A DNA stretch of 17,888 nucleotides from Bacillota bacterium (lineage in GTDB: Bacteria; Bacillota; Clostridia; Lachnospirales; Lachnospiraceae), in the NCBI GenBank assembly GCA_023424235.1, contig JAFAEB010000374.1:1-17888 (forward strand), given 5' to 3'. The translations under genes and the position numbers were made by a program. The notes under the pieces are model-generated. The model did no database searches, was not told the DNA's origin, and was given only the letters and a program-made list of their open reading frames with translations. Shown piece by piece: positions 8,049-13,757 of this stretch (position 1 is its first letter; every line of letters begins with the position of its first letter).

Positions 8049-8685
8049 GGTATTGGGTGTTGCAAAAAATGCAACAGATGATGAGATTAAAAAGGCTTAT
8101 CGCAAATTAAGCCGAATTTATCACCCTGATGCAAACGTTAATAATGCAGGCAAAGCAGAAGCAGAAGAAAAGTTTAAAGAAGTACAAGCTGCATATCAGG
8201 CGATTATGAATAAGGATTTTTCAAGTGGTTACGGACAGACAAATCAAGGCTTTGGTGGATATGGTAATTATGGAGATTTTAGAAACTTTGGTGGTTATGA
8301 AGAGGGAGATATTTATCTAAGAGCAGCTGTAAATTATATTAATAGTGCTAGCTATAATGAAGCTATTAATGTATTAAGTTCAATCAAAAATAAAACTAGT
8401 AGATGGTATTACTATATGTCCATAGCATATCTTGGGAAAGGGCAAACAACGACTGCCCTTGATTATATCCAAACAGCAATTCGAATGGAACCTTCAAATA
8501 TGGAGTACCAGAACCTATTAATGCAAATTCAAAATAGAAGTAATTGGTATCAAGGGATGGGGCAAAATTATGGTATGCCAACCTTTCAAAATACGGATTG
8601 TTGCAATAAATTATGTTTAGCTAACTTATTCTGTAATCTGTGTTGTGGAGGAAGTGGTTTGTGTTGTGGCGGACCCATGGGATAA
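8032..8685 (+). CDS. J-domain (DnaJ-like) protein with TPR-like helices and Cys-rich tail
   Basis: The ATG at 8032 is chosen because AAAGGAG (8018-8024) precedes it by 7 bases and the J-domain begins at once; a longer frame from 7924 only reads through the upstream gene. The 217-residue product has a J-domain at 1-66 with HPD at 31-33, the motif that stimulates Hsp70 (DnaK) ATPase. A Gly/Phe/Tyr-rich linker (about 64-92) follows, then paired helices at about 94-168 resembling one or two TPR units. The C-terminus is Cys-rich, with eight Cys between 190 and 212, including three CC pairs. It lacks the zinc-finger and substrate domains of true DnaJ, so it is a specialised co-chaperone. The tail could bind metal, be lipidated or contact membranes. 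Context suggests it serves the two preceding gene products. Confidence 0.9.
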   Translation: MRDPYEVLGVAKNATDDEIKKAYRKLSRIYHPDANVNNAGKAEAEEKFKEVQAAYQAIMNKDFSSGYGQTNQGFGGYGNYGDFRNFGGYEEGDIYLRAAVNYINSASYNEAINVLSSIKNKTSRWYYYMSIAYLGKGQTTTALDYIQTAIRMEPSNMEYQNLLMQIQNRSNWYQGMGQNYGMPTFQNTDCCNKLCLANLFCNLCCGGSGLCCGGPMG

Positions 8686-8754
8686 GCTTTTATTACTTTA
8701 TTAATGATATGAAATATGATAATATGGGTATATATAAGACGAAGGGAGTATAGA

Positions 8755-9636
8755 GTGCATAAGAGTTACTTATTTTTATCTATTGTCATAGTTCTTTTTA
8801 TAGTTACAGGTTGCAGGAAGAGTAAATCGAATAATGTATGGGAGGATAAGGATAACAATTCTGGTGATATGGTAATCCAGGATATCCAAAATAATAATAT
8901 GTCTGATAATATTATGAATGATGAAGTAATAAAAGATGATGTAGGGAACGATAATGATGAAACAGAATTAAAAGTAACAAGTATTGAAGCTTTAGATATG
9001 AACACAAATACACAAGCTAAGAAGCAATTTATCGCTCTTACCTTCGATGATGGACCTAATCTGTCGACCACAGTCGAGATACTAGATAAATTAGAAGAAC
9101 ACAATATTGTGGCAAGCTTTTTCGTGATAGGTAATAATATTGATTCTAATACTAGTGAGGTAATGAAACGAGCATATCAGATGGGATGCGAAATCGAAAA
9201 TCACTCTAAAAATCATCTCCATATGAATACTTTAACAGAAGAAGAAATGAAAGAGGAGATTACATATACTTCTGAAAAAATAAAAGAAGTAATCGGACAG
9301 TATCCTAAATTCTTTCGTCCACCTTATATATCAGTGAATGATTTAATGTATGATGCCATCGATTTAACATTTGTATGTGGAATAAATGCTGAAGATTGGA
9401 ACAATAATGTAGGCTCAAGTGAGAGAGCTGAACGTATAATTAATCAAGTAAAGGATGGCACAATTATTTTATTACATGATTTTGCGGGTAATCATTACAC
9501 TGTCGAAGCACTAGATATTTTTATACCTAAACTAAAAGAACAAGGATATGAGTTTGTAACTTTAGAAAGATTATTTAAGGAAAATAATATTGAACTTGAT
9601 CGTAATTCAAATGTTATGTATACCATAGTGAAGTAG
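8755..9636 (+). CDS. Polysaccharide deacetylase lipoprotein (NodB/CE4 family)
   Basis: The GTG at 8755 is chosen: GAAGGGAG (8741-8748) lies 6 bases upstream, and a lipoprotein signal starts there, ending in lipobox VTGC with Cys20. An earlier in-frame ATG (8716) adds 13 residues with no ribosome site. The 293-residue product has a polar Asn/Asp-rich linker (about 25-90), then a NodB domain: TFDDGP (96-101; Asp98 base, Asp99 metal), metal-binding H150 and H154, RPPY (188-191), D214-W215 and LLHD with H241. All five CE4 motifs are present, so it should be an active metal-dependent deacetylase. Substrates in the family are peptidoglycan GlcNAc/MurNAc, chitin or acetylated xylan. The adjacent xylanase lipoprotein makes xylan plausible, but peptidoglycan is not excluded. 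It ends in a clear terminator, and its promoter is uncertain. Confidence 0.9.
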   Translation: MHKSYLFLSIVIVLFIVTGCRKSKSNNVWEDKDNNSGDMVIQDIQNNNMSDNIMNDEVIKDDVGNDNDETELKVTSIEALDMNTNTQAKKQFIALTFDDGPNLSTTVEILDKLEEHNIVASFFVIGNNIDSNTSEVMKRAYQMGCEIENHSKNHLHMNTLTEEEMKEEITYTSEKIKEVIGQYPKFFRPPYISVNDLMYDAIDLTFVCGINAEDWNNNVGSSERAERIINQVKDGTIILLHDFAGNHYTVEALDIFIPKLKEQGYEFVTLERLFKENNIELDRNSNVMYTIVK

Positions 9637-9640
9637 TTTT

Positions 9641-9676
9641 AAACTCCATGAGATTATTATTTCATGGAGTTTTTTT
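9641..9676 (+). terminator. Rho-independent terminator after the deacetylase
   Basis: A perfect 11-bp stem (AAACTCCATGA at 9641-9651 with TCATGGAGTTT at 9662-9672) is followed by a T-run to 9676. It starts 5 bases after the stop codon and separates the deacetylase from the xylanase gene. Confidence 0.93.
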
Positions 9677-9774
9677 CGCTAAATATACCCAAAATCAAGC
9701 AATATTTGATTAGACTATTAATAAGAATAAGGGTATATTAGTAAATACATAATAATGAAAAGGAGCAGACCATT

Positions 9775-11088
9775 ATGAAACATGGATTTTTAAGACTTAT
9801 ATCTTTAAGTCTTATACTAATGATTGTATTAACGATTACTGCATGTTCTAAATCGGCAAAAGACTCTACACAAAAAGCGGACACCACATTGAGTCAAGAA
9901 AATGTAGAAACGGACACTAGTGATAAGCTAGCAAGTCAAGACTCAGATTCTAAAGAGAATCAGGATGTAGTTTCAGGCAATCAGAATGAAGGTAAAAATA
10001 ATGAAGAAGAGAAAAATGATGTAAAAGTAGTTCCTGTTAGTGAACTTAGTCTAGTTGAAGGTGGAATTAAGAAGGTTTACGAAGAATATGGAATGAAGGC
10101 TGGTACTTGTATTTCGGATCATATAATAACACAAAGTAAGTTTTCTGAACACATTATTGAAAATTATAATAGTGTGACAATGGAGAATGATATGAAACCA
10201 GATTATACCTTAAACAAAGATAAGAGTATTGCGACAAATGATATTGTTGTTGAATTTTCTCAGAAAACACTTAATATGCTTGAGTGGGCTAAGAACAACA
10301 ATTTAGCAGTTCGTGGACATACGTTAGTTTGGTATAGTCAAACTCCTCAATGGATTTTTTATGAAGGATTCGACACCACAAAATCCTTGGTGGACCGTGA
10401 TACGATGCTTAAAAGAATGGAAAGCTACATAAAGCAAGTATTTGAACAACTAGAATCTTTCGGATATTTAGATTTGTTTTATGCCTATGATGTTGTAAAT
10501 GAAGGCATTATGGAGGACGGTTCTTATCGTGATTGTAATTGGAAGCAAATTATCGGTGATGATTATATTTGGTATGCATTTTACTATGCAGATAAATATG
10601 CACCTGAAACAGTTAAACTCTATTATAATGACTATAATGAGCAATTTAAGACCCAACATATGGTCAAGCTTGCCAATACCCTTGTTGATGAAACAGGTAG
10701 ATACTTAATTGACGGTATAGGCTGTCAAGGCCATTTATATACAAAGGATTCTATTGATAGTTATATGAAGACATTAAAAGCTTTTAGTGAACTTGGCTTG
10801 GATGTACAGATTACAGAGCTTGACATTAGTCTTGGTGAATGGACGAATATACTAGCTCCTACTGAGGAGAATTTAATAGCTCAAGGTAAATATTATTATG
10901 ATCTTATAAGCAGAATAGCAGAAGATAATAAAGCAGGTATTACCAAAGTAAGTGGAATAACATTCTGGGGTATCTCTGATGCAAACTCATGGAGAAGTGA
11001 TCGTAATCCATTGTTATTTGATAAGATGTTTAAACCAAAGTATGCATATTTCGGTGCTGTATTAGATCGTGACCATTCAGGTTATTAA
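9775..11088 (+). CDS. GH10 endo-beta-1,4-xylanase lipoprotein
   Basis: The ATG at 9775 follows AAAAGGAG with 9 bases between. The 437-residue product begins with a lipoprotein signal ending in ITAC (Cys24), so it should be tethered to the outer face of the membrane. A charged Ser/Asp/Glu/Asn-rich linker (about 25-88) precedes a GH10 barrel (about 90-430). Active-site motifs are GHTLVWYSQTP (181-191), the acid/base Glu243 in DVVNEG and the nucleophile Glu348 in ITELDI, with the late FWGISD (397-402). GH10 enzymes cut internal beta-1,4 bonds of xylan with retention of configuration. No carbohydrate-binding module is present. The catalytic domain is of normal size and has all key residues. It has a private terminator and probably its own promoter, which I could not place. 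It follows a CE4 deacetylase lipoprotein, consistent with breakdown of acetylated xylan oligomers at the cell surface. Confidence 0.95.
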   Translation: MKHGFLRLISLSLILMIVLTITACSKSAKDSTQKADTTLSQENVETDTSDKLASQDSDSKENQDVVSGNQNEGKNNEEEKNDVKVVPVSELSLVEGGIKKVYEEYGMKAGTCISDHIITQSKFSEHIIENYNSVTMENDMKPDYTLNKDKSIATNDIVVEFSQKTLNMLEWAKNNNLAVRGHTLVWYSQTPQWIFYEGFDTTKSLVDRDTMLKRMESYIKQVFEQLESFGYLDLFYAYDVVNEGIMEDGSYRDCNWKQIIGDDYIWYAFYYADKYAPETVKLYYNDYNEQFKTQHMVKLANTLVDETGRYLIDGIGCQGHLYTKDSIDSYMKTLKAFSELGLDVQITELDISLGEWTNILAPTEENLIAQGKYYYDLISRIAEDNKAGITKVSGITFWGISDANSWRSDRNPLLFDKMFKPKYAYFGAVLDRDHSGY

Positions 11089-11154
11089 TTTATAGCTAGA
11101 TAATATAACTAGTCTAGTTCCATATTAAATAAATTAAATAAAGTTAAGTTAAAT

Positions 11155-11200
11155 TAAGTCAAAAAGAGTAGTATGCAAAACAAATACTCTTTTTGACTTA
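11155..11200. terminator. Bidirectional terminator between the xylanase gene and serS
   Basis: A perfect 16-bp inverted repeat (11155-11170 with 11185-11200) has AAAAA in its left arm and TTTTT in its right arm, so it can end transcripts from both convergent genes. The loop is 14 nt. It is 66 bases after the xylanase stop and 16 bases after the serS stop. Confidence 0.9.
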
Positions 11201-11216
11201 TTATTTATTATCTACA

Positions 11217-12494
11217 TTATTTAATTAATGATTTTCCACCCATATATGGTCTTAATGCTTCTGGAATATTTACTGTACCATCAGCATTTAGATTATTTTC
11301 AAGGAAAGCAATTAGCATTCTTGGAGGTGCTACAACTGTATTGTTTAGGGTATGAGCAAAATATTTACCTTTTTCACCTACTACACGAATTTTTAGACGT
11401 CTAGCTTGTGCATCTCCTAAGTTAGAGCAGCTACCAACTTCAAAGTATTTCTTTTGTCTTGGAGACCATGCTTCTACGTCAATTGATTTTACTTTAAGAT
11501 CTGCTAAGTCACCAGAACAACATTCTAGAGTTCTTACAGGAATATCTAGTGTACGGAATAGGTCTACTGTATTTTGCCATAATTTATCAAACCAAGCCAT
11601 ACTTTCTTCTGGATCACATACTACGATCATTTCTTGTTTTTCAAATTGATGGATACGGTAAACTCCACGTTCCTCAATACCATGAGCACCTTTTTCTTTT
11701 CTAAAGCAAGGAGAGTAGCTAGTTAATGCTTTAGGTAGTTCTGTATCTGGAATAATAGTATCAATAAATTTACCAATCATAGAATGTTCGGAGGTACCAA
11801 TTAGGTAAAGGTCTTCCCCTTCGATTTTATACATCATTGCTTCCATTTCAGCAAAGCTCATAACACCAGTTACTACTTCGCTACGAATCATATAAGGTGG
11901 GATGCAGTAAGTAAAACCTCTGTCAATCATATAATCTCTAGCATAGGAAATGATTGCTGAATGTAATCTTGCAATATCACCCATTAAGTAGTAGAAACCG
12001 TTACCTGCAACTTTTCTTGCACTGTCCAAATCGATACCATTGAATTTATCCATAATTTCAGTATGGTATGGAACTTCGAATTCTGGAACTACAGGTTCAC
12101 CGTAACGCTTTACTTCAACATTTTCACTATCATCTTTACCAACTGGTACACTAGGATCTATAATATTTGGTAGTATCATCATAATTTTAGTTACTTGTTC
12201 ATTAAGTTCATTTTCTTTTGCCTCTAGTTCAGCTAAACGGTCAGAACTTGCAGTAACCTGTTTTTTAATTTCCTCAGCTTCTTCTTTTTTTCCTTGGCCC
12301 ATAAGTGTTCCGATTTGTTTAGAAAGTTTATTTCTTTCTGCTCTAAGAGAATCTGCTTCCCCTTTTGTTAAACGACTTTCTTCGTCTAATTTAATCACCT
12401 CATCAACCATTGCTAATTTGTGATCTTGGAATTTACGTTTAATATTTTCTTTCACGATTTCTGGATTTTCTCTTACAAATTTAATATCTAACAT
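11217..12494 (-). CDS. serS: Seryl-tRNA synthetase
   Basis: This class II synthetase charges tRNA-Ser with serine using ATP in the cytoplasm. The minus-strand ATG (12494-12492) is preceded by AAAGGAGG. The 425-residue product has an N-terminal helical arm (about 25-105), expected to be the coiled coil that grips the long variable arm of tRNA-Ser. The catalytic domain holds GTSEHSM (233-239), motif 2 from CFRKEKGAHG to RIHQFEKQEM (263-289), and motif 3 ending in PPRMLIAFLENN (390-401, with Arg392). The motifs differ from the common bacterial forms (for example PPR where GR is usual, and KEKGAH in motif 2), so it belongs to a divergent SerRS branch, though all essential charged residues appear present. 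Expression is controlled by the T-box leader upstream. Confidence 0.96.
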   Translation of the reverse strand: MLDIKFVRENPEIVKENIKRKFQDHKLAMVDEVIKLDEESRLTKGEADSLRAERNKLSKQIGTLMGQGKKEEAEEIKKQVTASSDRLAELEAKENELNEQVTKIMMILPNIIDPSVPVGKDDSENVEVKRYGEPVVPEFEVPYHTEIMDKFNGIDLDSARKVAGNGFYYLMGDIARLHSAIISYARDYMIDRGFTYCIPPYMIRSEVVTGVMSFAEMEAMMYKIEGEDLYLIGTSEHSMIGKFIDTIIPDTELPKALTSYSPCFRKEKGAHGIEERGVYRIHQFEKQEMIVVCDPEESMAWFDKLWQNTVDLFRTLDIPVRTLECCSGDLADLKVKSIDVEAWSPRQKKYFEVGSCSNLGDAQARRLKIRVVGEKGKYFAHTLNNTVVAPPRMLIAFLENNLNADGTVNIPEALRPYMGGKSLIK

Positions 12495-12591
12495 AATTGC
12501 CTCCTTTAAATAAATATAATATGGTTAAAATCTAGTATAATATGATAAATCAGGAGTAGTAGTGATTTGATTATGTCATAAATTATTACAT

Positions 12592-12815
12592 AAAAAAATC
12601 CTCTCTACCCCATAAACATGGGACGAAAGGAATCCGTGTTGCCACCCAAATTGCCACATAATATGTGGCCACTCAAAAGTAAGATAAAGGTTACTAACCT
12701 TCAGTTTGTCACTGACAGCTCCAAAAGTGGAAAGATTTAACCTTTCACCGATTCGCACCAACCATCGGTTCTCTGAGGAAATTTATAAATCGTAGCTTTT
12801 ATCAACGCTGGTAAT
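12592..12815 (-). ncRNA. T-box riboswitch (tRNA-Ser sensing) leader of serS
   Basis: Read on the minus strand, the region shows Stem I elements (CAGAGAACCGATGG and GGTGCGAATCGGTG), then TCTTTCCACTTTTGGAG with specifier codon TCC (12731-12729) followed by A, read as serine. A 6-bp hairpin with a 5-nt loop (GCCACA/TGTGGC, 12653-12669) is a likely Stem III. The T-box sequence GGGTGGCAACACGG (about 12634-12647) comes next. The competing terminator pairs TCCTTTC and CCCAT with ATGGG and the AGAGGA region, and runs into seven T residues (12598-12592). Uncharged tRNA-Ser should stabilise the antiterminator and allow serS transcription. The gene starts 97 nt downstream. The upper boundary of Stem I is approximate. 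Confidence 0.95.
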
Positions 12816-12831
12816 ATTTATATTTTTGTAT

Positions 12832-12860
12832 ATTATATTATTTTTTATACAAATGATCAA
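12832..12860 (-). promoter_or_regulatory. serS: Sigma-A-type promoter for the T-box/serS transcript
   Basis: On the minus strand TTGATC (12860-12855) and TATAAT (12837-12832) are 17 bp apart. A start near 12825 would put the whole T-box in the transcript. Confidence 0.8.
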
Positions 12861-13038
12861 GTGGTTTTTTCGAATATCCTTAAAATGCGTGATTTTAAGT
12901 AAAGATATCCATTGGCTTGAACATTGAATCAACTTTTTTATTAAAATATGTTACTAATTAGAAATAAAAATGGACATATTTTTTTAGAAAGAAGATTAAA
13001 GTAGAATGCTTATATTATTGGATTCCATCGATTTTTCA
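12861..13038. other. Gene-free divergent spacer between serS and rnhA
   Basis: No credible coding frame is present. One perfect 8-bp inverted repeat (CTTAAAAT at 12879-12886, ATTTTAAG at 12892-12899, 5-nt loop) lies just upstream of the serS promoter, so it could be an operator or chance AT-rich symmetry. Nothing else is recognisable. Confidence 0.35.
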
Positions 13039-13066
13039 TTGCAATTAGGTCAAGTTATGTTATAAT
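13039..13066 (+). promoter_or_regulatory. Probable sigma-A-type promoter of rnhA-mutS-mutL
   Basis: TTGCAA (13039-13044) and TATAAT (13061-13066) are 16 bp apart. Transcription would begin near 13073 and give a leader of about 190 nt before rnhA, containing the hairpin at 13095-13140. Confidence 0.65.
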
Positions 13067-13094
13067 AAATCCTGATAAGAATGTAATTATAAGG

Positions 13095-13140
13095 AGAGTC
13101 TGCCTTACAAGATAATAAAAAATCTTTTTTGGCAGACTCT
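13095..13140 (+). promoter_or_regulatory. Leader hairpin of unknown role upstream of rnhA
   Basis: A perfect 10-bp stem (AGAGTCTGCC at 13095-13104 with GGCAGACTCT at 13131-13140) encloses an AT-rich loop that can form a second 5-bp stem (AAGAT at 13109-13113, ATCTT at 13122-13126). AAGGAG at 13091-13096 overlaps the base of the stem. No T-run follows directly, so it is not a standard terminator; attenuator, RNA-stability element or protein site are all possible. Confidence 0.5.
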
Positions 13141-13183
13141 ACATTTCGTATTTTTATGTAAATTAAAAATGATTCGCAAATAA

Positions 13184-13216
13184 TAAATACAAGTAGATAG
13201 TAAATACAAGTAGATA
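13184..13216 (+). repeat. Tandem 16-bp direct repeat in the rnhA leader
   Basis: TAAATACAAGTAGATA occurs at 13184-13199 and again at 13201-13216, one base apart (17-bp period). It may be a slippage duplication or a paired protein-binding site. Confidence 0.85.
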
Positions 13217-13261
13217 AAGTATTTAGTAGATGTAATTATAGAAGGATATTTGGAGGTAAGT

Positions 13262-13741
13262 ATGAAAGTAAACATATATACAGATGGTTCCGCGAGAGGA
13301 AACCCAGATGGGCCAGGAGGTTATGGAACAATTTTATCTTACGTGGATGCAACGGGAAAAGAACATAGACGTGAGTATTCTGGCGGATACAAAAAAACAA
13401 CCAATAACCGAATGGAATTAATGGCTGCTATCATTGGACTTGAAGCATTAACGAAACCATGCGATGTCACACTTTACTCAGATTCCCAGTATCTTGTAAA
13501 AGCATTTAATGAACATTGGATAGATGGATGGATAAAAAAAGGTTGGAAGCGCGGTAAAAATGAACCGGTTAAAAATGTAGACTTATGGAAGCGATTATTA
13601 GAAGCAAAAAAGAATCATAATGTAACATTTGAATGGGTAAAAGGACATAATGGACATGTTGAGAATGAACGATGTGATATATTAGCAACAACAGCAGCAC
13701 TAGGGGATAACCTACAAGAAGATCCTTATGTAGTAGAGTAG
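13262..13741 (+). CDS. rnhA: Ribonuclease HI
   Basis: The enzyme cuts the RNA strand of RNA:DNA hybrids, removing R-loops and primer remnants. The ATG at 13262 is chosen because GGAGGT (13252-13257) lies 4 bases upstream; a TTG at 13250 would overlap the ribosome site. The 159-residue product has the full type I signature: TDGSARGNPGPGG-like start with Asp8, NRMELMA with Glu52, SDSQY with Asp74, and Asp139 in ERCD, with VKGHNGH supplying His129. Length matches E. coli RNase HI (155), including the basic WIKKGWK handle region (90-96). It is 16 bases from mutS, with which it is surely cotranscribed. Confidence 0.96.
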   Translation: MKVNIYTDGSARGNPDGPGGYGTILSYVDATGKEHRREYSGGYKKTTNNRMELMAAIIGLEALTKPCDVTLYSDSQYLVKAFNEHWIDGWIKKGWKRGKNEPVKNVDLWKRLLEAKKNHNVTFEWVKGHNGHVENERCDILATTAALGDNLQEDPYVVE

Positions 13742-13757
13742 AAAGGAAGCTTATGTT

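Noticed and set aside
12576..12761. 61-codon minus-strand open frame upstream of serS
   Set aside because: It lies entirely inside the T-box leader, whose conserved RNA motifs explain the sequence.
13095..13140. Hairpin upstream of rnhA as a terminator
   Set aside because: No T-run follows the 3' arm on either strand within reach, and no gene ends nearby on either strand.
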